From NCBI RefSeq assembly GCF_008843145.1, contig NZ_CP030265.1, positions 587,001 through 651,000 of the forward strand: a stretch of 64,000 nucleotides of DNA, given 5' to 3'. Shown one piece after another: positions 20,042-30,552 of the stretch (position 1 is the stretch's first letter; each line of letters starts with the position of its first letter). The position numbers and the translations under genes were made by a program. The notes beneath the pieces are model-generated. The model had not been told where the DNA came from, ran no database searches, and was given only the letters and a program-made list of their open reading frames with translations. The DNA comes from Skermanella pratensis. Its GTDB lineage: Bacteria > Pseudomonadota > Alphaproteobacteria > Azospirillales > Azospirillaceae.

Positions 20042-22629
20042 ATGTTGATCAATAGACGTCGTAGGCAGCAGGCGGTACTGCTTGCAACCACATCGGTATT
20101 CGCGTTCAGCGCGGTATTCTCCGGCGTTGGCAGCGCCTATGCACAGGTTAAGTCCGTCACGCCGGTTGCGACCGTCAGGACGACATCCAACATCGCCGCT
20201 TCCGAAACGGTCGTCGGAACGGCGGACAAACCCGTGGCGATCGAGCTGATCGGCGGCGGCACTGTCGAGAACAGGGGCACGATCCGCGGCTTCGCGAACA
20301 GTTCCGCCATCGTCGTGACCGGCGTCGCCTCCGCCGCGACCAAGATCGACAACTACGGCACGATCGAGGCGAGCGGCGATTACGACATCGCTGGGCGAAA
20401 GGTTGCTGCCATTTATGTCGCCAGCCGGGCCGATATCATCAATCGCTCGACAGGTGTGATAAGGGGCACCAATGGGGCCGACGGCATCGTCGTGACCAAC
20501 GTCGCCAACGGTGACGTGGGCGGCACGACGATCACCAACGAAGGGTTGATCTCCAGCGACAGCGGCAACGCGATCTCCGTCTACGGGGCGATGCGCAGCA
20601 TCACCAACAGCGGCACGATCATTTCGCAGACCGGCACCGCCATCTATCTCGGCGCGAACGGCTCGATCTCGGACGGGATCACCAACAGCGGTACGATCCA
20701 GGGCGGCCCGAACGACGGCTCCGGCAAGGCGATCGACGCCTCGCTCAGCTCGGCCCCCCTGACGGTGATCAACTCCGGCACGATCGTCGGCCAAGTCCTG
20801 TTCGGGTCGGGCAACGACGAACTGCGCCTGCTCGGCGGCAGCATCACCGGCAACGTCAGCGGCGGCGCCGGCACCAACACCGTGAACGCGCTGAGCGGCA
20901 CCTCCACGCTCAACGGCAGCATCGCGGGCTTCAGCGCCTTCACCATCGCCTCGGGCGCCAAGGTCAACCAGAACGGCTCCATCGCCGCGACGACGGTGAC
21001 CAACAACGGCACCCTGGACGTCGGCAGCGCCACCCGCACCATCACCGGCAACTACGTCCAGTCCTCGACCGGCACCCTGGCGGTCACGATCACCGACGCC
21101 GCCCAAGGCATGCTCTCGGTCAGCGGAACGGCCAGCGTGGACGGCAAGGTCGCCCCGAACACCTCGTCGCGGACCACCGCGATCGCTCCGGGCGCCTCGA
21201 TTACCGTCCTCGAGTCGACCGGCGCGCTCACCATCGCACCGACCGCCGGAGTGGACGGTTCGAATGCGATCGAAAAGTTCGAGCTGTCGCGGTCCGGTAA
21301 TCAGCTCCGGATCACCCGCGAAACCGGCATCGCCCCGGATTCCGATGTCGTCAAGGCGATCGATACGATCACGAAGGGCGGGTTCGCAAGCAGCAGAAGC
21401 CCCTCGGTGGCAGCGACGGCCGCAGGGCTCCAGACCGCCCTTACGACGCTCGTCAACAACTTCGATGCGACCACCAACACGACCGGTCTCCAGAGGCGCA
21501 TCACCACCCTCGGTACGAACAACGCCCTCGGCAGCATCCTGTCGATCCTTCAGAACCAGTCCATCGCCGGCGGCGCCAATCTCTCCTCGACCGAAATCGC
21601 CGCCCTCCTCACCAATTTCCTCGAGGAGACCGTTCCCGACTTCAACATCTCCACGACCAGCGCCGGTGTGACCAACCTCATCGGTTCGTCATCGACCACG
21701 ACGATCAGCAACCGAGTCGCTTCGCTCCGAGGGGTCGACAGCCAGACCGGCATGGCCGCCGGTGACATGGTGGGCCGCGGCATCGACATGTGGGCGCTGC
21801 CTTACCTGTCCACCTTCACCCAGGACAAGAAGGATAACTACGCCGGCTACGAAGCCGACAGCCGCGGCGTCACGGTGGGCGCCGATACGGTCATCGCCGA
21901 CAACCTGCGTGTCGGTCTGGCAATCGGTTATGCAAACACCGACATCGACGGCAAGGACTCCTCGGTCGGCGACAGCTCCGATATCGACAGCTATCAGGCG
22001 ACCCTGTACGCCAGCTACAATCCTGCGCCCTGGTATGTCGATGTCCAGTTGGGCTACGGCTTCAACAAGAACGATCAGGTCCGCAAGACGTCCTTCACGG
22101 ATGCGGCTACCGGCGCCACCTCGGTCGAGAACCTGACCGCCGACATCGACTCGTCGTCCTACCGCGCCCGCATCGGCGGTGGCTTGACCAAGTCGATCGG
22201 CGGCTTCGACCTGACGCCGAACCTGTTCTTGCAGTACGTCTACTCCGAAACCGACGGTTACCAGGAATCCGGCGTGTCCGGCTCCCGGATCGCCTCGTCC
22301 GACACCAGCTCGTTCCAGGGCGGCATCGGGCTGCGCATCGCTTACCCGCTCGCGATCGAAGGTGGACGCCTCATCCCCGAACTGCGCGTCGGCTACACGC
22401 GTGAATTCAACGATGATGCTCCGGCCACCACCTTCGCCATGGTCAATCTTCCCGAACTCGGGCTGCAGACCATCCGGGGGCCAAGCCGAGCCAGAACATC
22501 TACAATGTCGGCGTCGGCCTGACCTTCCTGTCGAACGACAAGCTGAGCATCTCCGGCAACTACGACTACCAGGGAACCGACTCGAACGACGGGCACGTCG
22601 GCTACCTGCGCCTCCGCTACAAGTTCTGA
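20042..22629 (+). CDS. Autotransporter (type Va) adhesin-like protein, C-terminal frame broken at 22476-22480
   Basis: Surface protein secreted by its own beta barrel. A signal peptide with a basic start (RRRRQQ) and a cleavage site after SAYAQ leads into a passenger of Gly/Ser/Thr/Asn-rich repeats such as ITNSGTIISQTGTAIYLG, typical of a right-handed beta helix. From about residue 570 the autotransporter barrel begins (MVGRGIDMWALPYL, GYEADSRGVTVGADT). At a run of five G (22476-22480) the frame shifts; the other frame then supplies NIYNVGVGLTFLSNDKLSI and ends in RLRYKF with the aromatic final residue of outer-membrane proteins at 22626. One added base gives about 862 residues. As written, the last strands are lost. 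Confidence 0.85.
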
Positions 22630-22656
22630 TGCGGACGCTCACGTGAGCAGCGGCAG

Positions 22657-22682
22657 GGGCTCCATCCTTCGGGATGGGGCCC
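22657..22682 (+). terminator. Rho-independent terminator of the autotransporter gene
   Basis: GGGCTCCATCC at 22657-22667 pairs with GGATGGGGCCC at 22672-22682 through a TTCG tetraloop, with one T-G pair in the stem. A T-rich stretch, TTGTCGTTTTC, follows directly. Its position 27 bp after the corrected stop codon supports the corrected end of the autotransporter. Confidence 0.8.
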
Positions 22683-22712
22683 TTGTCGTTTTCACCCCAG
22701 ACTCGAGGCGAT

Positions 22713-25189
22713 ATGCCCATGACCGGCATCAGGTCCGATGGGGTCGGGCCGCTCGTTCGGTTCCTCGGTGCGGTGCGGGTCGGAGCGTTGGCCGTCGCTG
22801 TCCTGCTACCCCTTCGAGCGGTCGCGGAGTCCCCGGGCGAGGCGGCGTTGGCCGACCGTCTGTCACAGGCCGCGGTCGCCAAGGCGGTCGGCATCGAAGC
22901 GCTTCTCGTCCCGGCGAACCTTCTTGAAACGGAGGCGTTCGACGTTCCCGAAGCCGCTCCGCCCCTCCTGGCGGAGATGCTTCGACAACCGTTCGAGACT
23001 GCAACCGGCGGCGCCGAGCTCGCCGATGAGACCGCCCGGCAACTCGGCCTGGGAGATGCGGCGAAAACTTTCGAGTCGTGGGGCCGCCGCGACGGAGCCG
23101 TCCTCTCGCGGGCCGGCCTCCAGGCACGCCTTGCGGACTACGCGGCGACCACGGCGAACCTGCTGGCGGAGCTTCCCGGCGCGCCCGCCTGCTGCGACCT
23201 CCCGCCATCCTTGCCGATCTGCGCGCCGGCGGACCGGGTGTCGCCACCCTGGCGGCCATCGGGGCGCCGCGACAGGGGAGGGTGCCCGGCGACTCGCCCC
23301 ACGGCTTGCCGCCGCCCTGGAGGCGCTTGTCGGCGACCTGGCCGGGTTGCCTGCCGATGCGGCCGGCGACGGCTTCGTCCTGGACGGCTCCCGAGGACGG
23401 ATCCTGGTCGGCGGACCCGGTGACGACCGCCATCGGATCGATCCCGGCACGATCCTGGTCGTCGATCCCGGCGGCAACGACACCTATGAATTCGCCGGCC
23501 CCGTGATGGGCAATCAGTTGACGGGCGGCCAGTTGACGATCGTGGACCTGAAGGGAGATGACCGCTACCGCGGCGATCCCCTGGCGATCCGCTCTCTCGT
23601 CGCCCTCGTGGACCTCGACGGCGACGATATCCATGAGGGCGGTGTCGGGACACAGGCCGCGGCCCTCGGAGGTGTCGCCATCCTGATAGACCGCGCCGGA
23701 AACGACCGCTACGTCGCGGAAGCCTTCGGCCAGGCCGCCGCGGCGCTGGGCGTCGCCGTGCTGATCGACGGATCGGGGGACGACTCGCGCGGGATCGGCG
23801 ACCGCGGGCAGGGGTTCGGACAGGTCGGGGGGACCGCGCTCCTGTGGGATCTCGACGGCAATGACCGCACCCAGGCGGCCGGGCCGCGCGACACCGTCGG
23901 CCGCGACGGGCGCCTCAGCCAAGCCCAGGGCATGGGGACCGGGATCCGGGCCAGCCATGGGGGCGGCGTCGGGATCCTGCGCGACGACGCCGGGGACGAC
24001 ACCTACGTGCTGGAGATGTTCGGACAGGGCGCCGGCTACTTCACCGGGATCGGGGTGCTGGCCGATGGCGCCGGAAACGATCGGTACGAGGGGCTCCGCT
24101 ACGTCCAGGGCGCCGGCGTCCATGGGGCGGTCGGACTGCTGGCGGACCGGGCCGGCGACGACCTCTATGTCGCCCGCCATGGCGTCGGGCAGGGCATGGG
24201 CCTGGACATGGCGCTGGGCGCCCTGCGGGACGGCGGCGGCGACGACGCCTACGAGGCCGGCAGCCTGGCCAGGGGGCCGGGACGGCGAACGGCATCGGGG
24301 TCCTGCTGGACGGCGGGGGTCGGGACAGCTTCTCCCTTGCCGCCGAGGGCTGGGGGCGCGACCATGCCGCGCGCGGCCTGCCCGGGTCTCGTTCCTGGTC
24401 GGCGCCGGCCCGGAGGACCGCTTCCTGACGAACGGCGAGGCCGTAGCGGTCGACCTGGGCCGTGCCGACGGCCCGGCCGGCGGTCCGCCCTATCGATTCG
24501 ATCCTCCCGGCGACTATGCCTGTCCGGCGGCCGTACCTCCGGTGCCGGAGGCCGGGGAGGACCTGACGGCGCTGATCCGCCGCAGCGCCCCGATGCAGGG
24601 TGACGGTGCTGAAGCGCTGGCGGCGTGGGCGGCCTTGGGCGGGTTGCTTCCCGGCGGGATGCCTGTGCTGCTCCGGGCGGTGCCCGACCGCGACTTCGCG
24701 ACCGGCTTCGCCCTCCTTCAGGCGGTCCGCTGCCATCTGCTCGACGCTGGCCCCGGCTATCGGTCGGCGGTCTGGGCAGGGGTGCTGGAGGACCTGGATG
24801 CCCGCCGCCCCGTCAGCCAGCCCTGGCTTCACGCCCGCCTCGCCGGTCTCGCGAGGCCCGCGGAAAGCGGGTCGGCCAGGGCGGGCGTCGATCGGCTGGC
24901 GGCGCATCCCGCCTGCTCGGCCCGGGTCGGCGCCCTGGAACTGGCGGGCGGTGCCGTCGCGGCGGGTTCGGCGCCGGCGTGGCTGGCGGACCTCCTCGCC
25001 GGCATGCTCGGGGACCTCCTGGAACGGCCCGCCGAGGCCCGTTGCCTGCGCCTTGCCGCCGCCGCCCTGCGCCTTGCCGACCGGATCGGCGACCCCGCCC
25101 TGGCCGGGCGTGCCGCGGAACTGGCCGCGGTCCTGCCGCCCTTCCTGGCCGACCCCGCGATCCGGGCAACCCTCCGCCCGACCCCCTGA
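22713..25189 (+). CDS. Secreted Gly/Asp-repeat protein of unknown function, four frame breaks
   Basis: I do not recognise a named family. ATG 22713 follows GAGGCGAT and begins a signal peptide (GALAVAVLLPLRAVA). After a helical N-terminal region come about eight repeats of roughly 35-45 residues with the core [hydrophobic]-LxDxxGNDxY followed by a Gly/Gln/Ala-rich turn, for example LIDRAGNDRYVAEAFGQ, LRDDAGDDTYVLEMFGQ and LADRAGDDLYVARHGVGQ. This periodicity suggests a beta-solenoid. An alanine/leucine-rich helical domain ends the chain. The protein is spread over three frames; single-base losses fit near 23184, 23275-23282, 24272-24276 (five G) and 24384-24386. Corrected length about 826 residues. 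It lies downstream of the autotransporter but after a terminator. Confidence 0.6.
23470..24350 (+). repeat. Intragenic repeats encoding LxDxxGNDxY units
   Basis: Degenerate coding repeats, visible at protein level rather than as exact DNA repeats. Each unit has a short hydrophobic strand, an Asp, a Gly-Asn/Asp-Asp turn and an aromatic residue, then a Gly-rich stretch (GQAAAALG, GQGAGYFTG, VQGAGVHGA). The Asp/Asn-Gly turns resemble calcium-binding beta-roll turns but do not match the exact RTX nonapeptide. Confidence 0.6.
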
Positions 25190-25199
25190 GGGCGGCATC

Positions 25200-26839
25200 T
25201 CATGGAACGGGGGTCATGACCAGCCAGTCGCTCCACCGGTCGCCGCGGCCCGCCAGCCCGACGCGCATCCGGACCTTGCCGTAAGGCAGGATGAAGGTCT
25301 TCCAATAGGCCGCGTCGACCGGTCCGAACTCCCGCGCGGCTCCCTTGACCTCCAGCTCCCCCTTCAGGCTGAGCAGGCCCTCGCCGGCCTCGTACTGGAT
25401 GACATAGTCGGTTGCCGGGTCGCCGGCCCACTCCATGCGGAATCCCCCGGACACCTGCTCGTGGGAGACGGTGCCGCTGGCCGCCGGCACCCGCCATACC
25501 GGCGCCGCGCCGTCGCCGCCGGGGTTCGCCGCCGACGGCCTGACGATCCGGCGCGTCGCGAAACCCGCTTCGAGCGGCGCCGACAGGCGTTCCACGATGT
25601 CGGGATGCAGGGCGGCGACGTCGGTCAGCTCCCCGGGGTCCGAGCCGATGTCGTAGAGGCGGCGGGAGACGACCGCGCCGTCCAGGTGGTCCAGGTGGAG
25701 CTTCCATCCGCCCTCGGCGATGGCCGTGCGATAGTCGCGGACCGCGTCCGGGTCGGGCTCCTGGAAGCCTGCCCTGCTGGTCAGCGCCATCCAGGGCCGG
25801 TCGGGGGCGATCGGGTCGGTCAGCAGGTCGCGCCCCGGCAGGGGCAGTTCCGCCGCGATGCCCAGCCGCCGCATCACCGTCGGCATGATGTCCAGATGGT
25901 CGGTCGGCGCCTCGACCATCCGCCCGCCCGCGGCGCTCCGCCCCTCCCCGGGTACCCAGAGGAACAGCGGGATGCGGGTCACCTCCTCGTGGAGGTGGCC
26001 GTCATGGGTGGTCGAGGCATGGCCGACATGGCCGCGCTCCAGGTGCTCGTCGCCATGGTCGGCGGTGACCACCAGAATGGTGTCGCGGTCGAGTCCGCTG
26101 GCCTTGAAGAAGCTCCAGAACCGGCCGAACCAAGCGTCGAACTCCCGGTAGGCCGCCGCGTGCAGGGCGGCGATCGCCGGCCGGTCTGACGGCTCGAAGG
26201 CGACCGTGCCGGTCCGGATGGTCGGGCGGGTCATCACCGCCTCCATGCGCTCCCGGGCGGCCTCGTCGCCGGGGGCAGCAGCGCCGCGAGGTCCGGCATG
26301 AAGGCGGCGGACGGCCGGTAGGGCAGGTGGGTCGGCAGGTAATGGTGCCACAGCACGAACGGAGTCGCGGCGCCCGCCTGGCGTTCCAGCCAGGGCACCG
26401 GCTCCTCGCCGGGTTCGATCGCCAGCCCAAGCCCGCGGAAGGTGTCGATCTGCATGAAGCTCTGCAGCCCCGTCACCCGCCACCCCGCGTCCGCCAGGGT
26501 TTCCAGCGGCACTTTCCACTCCGGGGGCACGGACTGGCGCTGGGCATGGACCCCCTGCGCGAAGGGGTCGGTCCCGGTCAGCACCGAGATCACGTTGGGC
26601 GCCGTCCAGGCCGAGATTGTCCGGTGGCCGGTGAACCGGACGCCCGACTCGGCGGCGGCGAGGAGGTTCGGCGTCACGTCCGGCCGGACGAAGTCGGCCC
26701 GGAAGCTCTCCACCGTCAGGATCACGACGTTCAGCCGCTTCGGCTGACCATATCGAAGCCACGCGGCATAGCCGGCCGCCCCCAGGGCCAGCACCAGGGC
26801 GGCGACGGCGAGGCTAATTGAAAACGAGCGGCGCGACAT
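25200..26839 (-). CDS. Sulfatase/alkaline-phosphatase-fold membrane enzyme, frame broken at 26271-26275
   Basis: Probable inner-membrane-anchored hydrolase or phospho-group transferase facing the periplasm. One transmembrane helix lies at residues 8-28, then the fold begins with VVILTVESFRADFV. The usual nucleophile position reads WTAPNVISVLTG, offering Thr rather than the Cys/Ser of true sulfatases, as in lipoteichoic-acid synthase-like enzymes. After the frame break the second part has the metal-binding TADHGDEHLERGHVGHAS. A beta-rich C-terminal domain of about 120 residues follows. The shift is at five G (26271-26275); corrected length is about 546 residues. Its start overlaps the end of the VanZ-like gene by 26 bp. 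Confidence 0.75.
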
Positions 26840-27634
26840 GGGGCATCACCGGATAAAGGGACAGGGGAAGGGAGATCCAGGCGAGCGCCGCGGCGGCGTG
26901 CCGGACCGCCGGACCCGCCGCCGACGCGCGGCCCGCTGCCAGCAGGGCCAGGCCGGCCGCCAGGACGGGCAGCCCGAGCCAGACCGGCGGCGGCATCCCG
27001 CGATGGCCGATCAGCTGGAGCACCAGGAACAGGACGGCGCCTGCCAGGGCCGTCGCCGCCGCCCGGTCCGCCGGTCCGGGCGGAACGGGACCGCCGGTCC
27101 CGTCCACAGACCGATGCCGGAGGCCAGCAGGGCTCCGGCCGCACCCGACACGCCGTTCACCGCCATGTCGCGCAGCCCGTAGGTCCGGTGCGGGTGGAGA
27201 CCCTGGAGCATCTCGTCATGGATGCCGAACAGCAGGGTGAATAGCATGGCGGTGCCGGTCAGGGCGGTGCCGCCGACATGGTCCGACAGCGCCCTGCGCA
27301 GCACCAGCGCCAGCAGCAGATACTGCGGCACATGGATGCGCTTGGCGGGAAAGGCGGGGTCGGTGATCAGCAGCCCGGCGGCGATCAGGGCCGCGGCCGC
27401 CGCGACGGCAGCGGGGCGCGGCCGGACCGGACCGCGCCCGCGGACCAGCCAGGGGACGCAGCCCAGGGCAGCCAGGAGCGCCCCGTAGGGGACCAGGGCG
27501 GCGCGCTCGCCGCCGAGGGCGCCGACCAGCGCTCCCCAGATCTCGAAGGTATTGACGTAGAGGACGACGAGCAGGGCCGCAGCGGGATAAAGGAACCGCC
27601 CGGCCGGGGTTGCCCTGGGTGATTCAGTTGTCAT
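26814..27634 (-). CDS. VanZ-like membrane protein, frame broken near 27078
   Basis: Polytopic membrane protein of about 273 residues after correction. Hydrophobic helices alternate from residue 14 on, and the VanZ-type signature DEMLQGLHPHRTYGLRDM is followed by AVNGVSGAAGALLASG. VanZ-family proteins are small membrane proteins whose role is poorly defined. The frame shifts by one base between about 27075 and 27110; a fourth C in the coding run there links FRP to GPADRAAATAL, whose two further helices end at 26814. I prefer ATG 27634 to the upstream ATG 27679. The gene precedes and overlaps the sulfatase-fold gene, so the two probably act together. Confidence 0.65.
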
Positions 27635-27677
27635 ATCCGAGTATTCAACGGGCCGGCAATGAATTAACCCCACGTTC

Positions 27678-28546
27678 ATGAAAACCGGGGTAATTGCGCA
27701 AAGGAATACCGGATGGTTTAAAGGTGGACCGCCCGGTACTCAACAGAATCTTTATGACGATTTCCGGGCGGACGTCCATGACAGCGCACCGACCTCCATG
27801 ACCTATGCCGAACTGACCTATCGCTCGCCCAACCCGTTGAAGCGCCTCGTCCAGGGCCATCGCTACCGTGCGATGCTCGGGCAGGTGGCTCCAGGGGGCG
27901 GCGTCCGCGTGCTGGATTACGGCTGCGGCGACGGCTTCTTCCTCAGCCTGCTCCAGGAGCGGGGGTGGGGCCGGACCGGCTGACCGGCTTCGAGCCCTTC
28001 GGGTCCATGGCGGCCCAGTTCAGGGCGGCCCAGTTCGGGGCTGCCCGGTTCGGGGTGGCCCAGTTCGGGGTAGATGGCGGTCGCCCCAGGCTGGTCGATC
28101 ACCCGTCGGGACTCGACGGCCTGGCGGAGGAGCGTTTTTCCCACATCTTCTGCATGGAGGTGCTGGAGCACCTGGACGGCCCGGAGCTGGCGGAGGCCCT
28201 CGACCGGATCGCGGCGCTCGCCCGTTCCGAAACCCGGATCATCGTGACCGTTCCGTCGGAACTGGGGCTGGCGGGCGCGGTCAAGTGTGTCTTCCGCGCC
28301 ATATCGGGAACGGAACGGGTGGATTACCAGACCGTTCGATCCGTGCTGGGCGGGCGCTGTCCGCCCCGTCTGGTCAGCGATACCCCCGAGGGGCGCTACA
28401 TCTATTCCCATATCGGCTTCGACCAGCGGCGGGTGGAAGCGGAGCTGGCGCGGCGGTTCCGGGTCGAGCGGCGGTTCGGCATACCGTTCCGTTTGCTGCC
28501 CCTGTCGTTCAACAACGAGGTCGCCTTCATCTGCCGCCCGCGCTGA
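27678..28546 (+). CDS. Class I SAM-dependent methyltransferase, frame broken at 27961-27965
   Basis: The first frame carries motif I, VRVLDYGCGDGFFLSLLQE; the second supplies FCMEVLEHLDGPELAEAL (motifs of the ubiE/COQ5-like fold) and ends at 28546 with NNEVAFICRPR. They join at a run of five G (27961-27965), where one more G gives GVGPDRLTGFEPF. The full chain would be about 289 residues from ATG 27678 or 249 from ATG 27798. Between motif I and the acidic motif lies a short tandem repeat (28010-28069). Probable target: a sugar or lipid intermediate. It is divergent from the VanZ-like gene by 43 bp and is followed after 12 bp by an SDR gene. Confidence 0.7.
28010..28069 (+). repeat. Four tandem 15-bp repeats inside the methyltransferase gene
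   Basis: Four consecutive 15-base copies (28010, 28025, 28040, 28055) with consensus GCGGCCCAGTTCGGG, each differing at one to three positions. They encode AAQFR, AAQFG, AARFG and VAQFG in frame. Length is a multiple of three, so changes in copy number would keep the frame. Confidence 0.85.
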
Positions 28547-28558
28547 GGAGCCGTCGCC

Positions 28559-29476
28559 ATGGATGATCCCGAGCTTTCTCCCGCCGCCCCACCGGCACCG
28601 CCGGTGCTGGTGCTCGGGGCAAGCAGCCTTGTCGGGCCGTATCTGCTCGACCGGCTGGCCGCCCGGGACCGCACGGGGGTATGCGTCGGTCGGCGTCCCC
28701 CGGCGGGCGGCACGGTGCCGGCCCCGGGCTTCGGCTGGCTCAGGCTCGATGTGACCGCCCCCGCCGGCTGGGCGGTGGAGCCGGGTGCCGCCGTGCTTTC
28801 CCTGATACCGCTGTGGCTCCTGCCGCCGCTTCTGCCCCGCCTTGCCGGGGCGGGGCAGATCGTGGCGCTCGGCTCGACCAGCGTGCTGGTCAAGTCGGGC
28901 AGCGCCGACCCGGAGGAGCGCGTCGTGGCGCAGCGGCTCGCCGACGCCGAGCGCGCGATCGCGGCGTTCTGCGCCGGGACCGGAACCCCCTGGACGATCC
29001 TGCGCCCGACGCTGATCCATGACGGCCTCCGCGATGCCAACGTGACCGCCATCGCGCGTTTCGTCCAGCGGTTCGGCTTCTTTCCTGTCGGCATGCCGGC
29101 CCGCGGCCTGCGCCAGCCGATTCACGCCGACGACGTCGCCGGCGCCCTCGTGGCGGCGCTCGGAAACGGGCTCGTGGCCGGGCGGTCGATCGACCTGCCG
29201 GGCGGCGAGACCCTGACCTATCGCGAGATGGTCCGGCGCATCTTCGTGGCGCTGGACCGGCCGGTCCGGATCCTGCCGTTGCCCGTCGGCCTGCTCGCCC
29301 GGGGCATCTCCGTCGTTCGCCGGGTGACCGGAGTGGCCTACAGTCCGGCGCTGTTCGCCCGGATGAACCAGGATCTGGCATTCGACGGCAGCGACGCGGC
29401 GCGGCTGCTGGGCTATGCCGCCCAGCCTTTCCGCCCCCGTTTCTCGGCCTCGCCGCGGGAATCGTCCGCCCCCTGA
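28559..29476 (+). CDS. NAD(P)-dependent SDR/epimerase-like protein
   Basis: Atypical short-chain dehydrogenase of 305 residues with the nucleotide-binding VLVLGASSLVGPYLLDRL at about residues 15-32. The rest (TPWTILRPTLIHDG, LRQPIHADDVAGALVAAL, SIDLPGGETLTYREMVRRI) resembles NAD(P)-binding complex I-associated and sugar epimerase-like proteins rather than classic sugar dehydratases; no YxxxK is evident. It follows the methyltransferase after 12 bp and its 3' end overlaps the convergent GT2 gene by 64 bp. The substrate is unknown. Confidence 0.7.
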   Translation: MDDPELSPAAPPAPPVLVLGASSLVGPYLLDRLAARDRTGVCVGRRPPAGGTVPAPGFGWLRLDVTAPAGWAVEPGAAVLSLIPLWLLPPLLPRLAGAGQIVALGSTSVLVKSGSADPEERVVAQRLADAERAIAAFCAGTGTPWTILRPTLIHDGLRDANVTAIARFVQRFGFFPVGMPARGLRQPIHADDVAGALVAALGNGLVAGRSIDLPGGETLTYREMVRRIFVALDRPVRILPLPVGLLARGISVVRRVTGVAYSPALFARMNQDLAFDGSDAARLLGYAAQPFRPRFSASPRESSAP

Positions 29477-30495
29477 ACCGGCCGGCCGACCCGGAGCAGC
29501 CCGGCGACCCCGCGGACGACGGCCATGCGGGCGAGGCTGGACAGGCGCAGCATGAAATATCCCCAGACCAGGAGATTGACCGATCTCAGGAAGAAGGAAG
29601 GGTACAGCCCGGTGAAGTTCTTTCGGAAATAATGGGTGAACCCGCGCGCCTTGCACCACTCGATCCGGACCACCGAGGCGTCGCTCGTGCTCTTGTAGTG
29701 GATCAGGCTGACCTGCGGGACGAACAGGACCGTGCCGCCCATGCGGGCCGTCGCGAAGCACAGGTCCAGGTCCTCCACGTGGAGGAAATAGCGCTCGTCC
29801 ATGCCGCCCAGCGTCAGGTAGTCGTCCAGGTGCATCAGCATGCAGGCGCCGCTGACGGCGGGAACCGCGGTGACCGACTCGGGCAATGGCTGGTCGTGCT
29901 GGTTCAGCCGCCGGAAATAGGGATGGTTGGGGGCCATCCGGTCGAGCCGCAACGCTTCCACCAGGGTAAGCCACGGCGTCGGGAGTTCGCGCCGGGAACC
30001 GCGCTGGTCGGTTCCGTCGGGATTGATGATCCGGCAGCCCGCGATCCAGGGGCGGGGCGCCGTTTCGGTCAGCCGGACCAGCTCGGCGAGGGTTCCCGGC
30101 TGGAGCACGCAGTCCGGGTTCAGCAGCAGCAGGTATTCGCCCCGCGCCCCGCGGGCTCCCAGGTTGCAGGCGGCGGCATAGCCGATATTGCCGTGGCCGG
30201 TGATCACCCGTATCCGCGGGTCCTCGACGCCGCGGGCCACCAGCGCGCTGGTCACGGCGGCGGGATTGCCGTTGTCCACCAGGACCAGTTCGATCCCGAC
30301 ATCCTGCGACAGGGCGGCGGTGATGGACTCGTCCAGGACCGGACCGGTGTGATAGCTGACCATGACGATCGTGACGCCCGGCGGCGTCTGCCGCGCCGGG
30401 CGCCGGGAGTCGTTCTCCGGCGCCGCCGCGTCGGATGTGTTGCCGGGCGCCGCCGGCCGCCGTCGCTTCGAATCGAGGTAAACGATCTTGTTCAT
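29413..30495 (-). CDS. Glycosyltransferase family 2
   Basis: Inverting GT-A glycosyltransferase of 360 residues, likely a rhamnosyl- or related transferase. TIVMVSYHTGPVLDESI begins the nucleotide-binding fold, LVDNGN and NIGYAAACNLGARGA are the usual GT2 elements, LLLNPDCVL carries the metal-binding DxD-like site, and HVEDLDLCFATA supplies the catalytic acid region. A membrane-associating helix (LLVWGYFMLRLSSLARM) lies near the C-terminus. The first 40 residues are a Pro/Ala-rich extension. The stop lies inside the convergent SDR gene. A second GT2 gene lies 57 bp upstream on the same strand. Confidence 0.85.
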   Translation of the reverse strand: MNKIVYLDSKRRRPAAPGNTSDAAAPENDSRRPARQTPPGVTIVMVSYHTGPVLDESITAALSQDVGIELVLVDNGNPAAVTSALVARGVEDPRIRVITGHGNIGYAAACNLGARGARGEYLLLLNPDCVLQPGTLAELVRLTETAPRPWIAGCRIINPDGTDQRGSRRELPTPWLTLVEALRLDRMAPNHPYFRRLNQHDQPLPESVTAVPAVSGACMLMHLDDYLTLGGMDERYFLHVEDLDLCFATARMGGTVLFVPQVSLIHYKSTSDASVVRIEWCKARGFTHYFRKNFTGLYPSFFLRSVNLLVWGYFMLRLSSLARMAVVRGVAGLLRVGRPVQGADDSRGEAEKRGRKGWAA

Positions 30496-30552
30496 TCAAA
30501 AAAGCCTTTGTGCATCAATCTCATGCTGAGGTCCGGGCAATTCCGGTGGAAA

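Noticed and set aside
23470-24350. RTX calcium-binding repeats of a type I secreted toxin
   Set aside because: The GGxGxDxUx nonapeptide is not present, the chain has an N-terminal signal peptide, and no hlyBD-like transporter is nearby.
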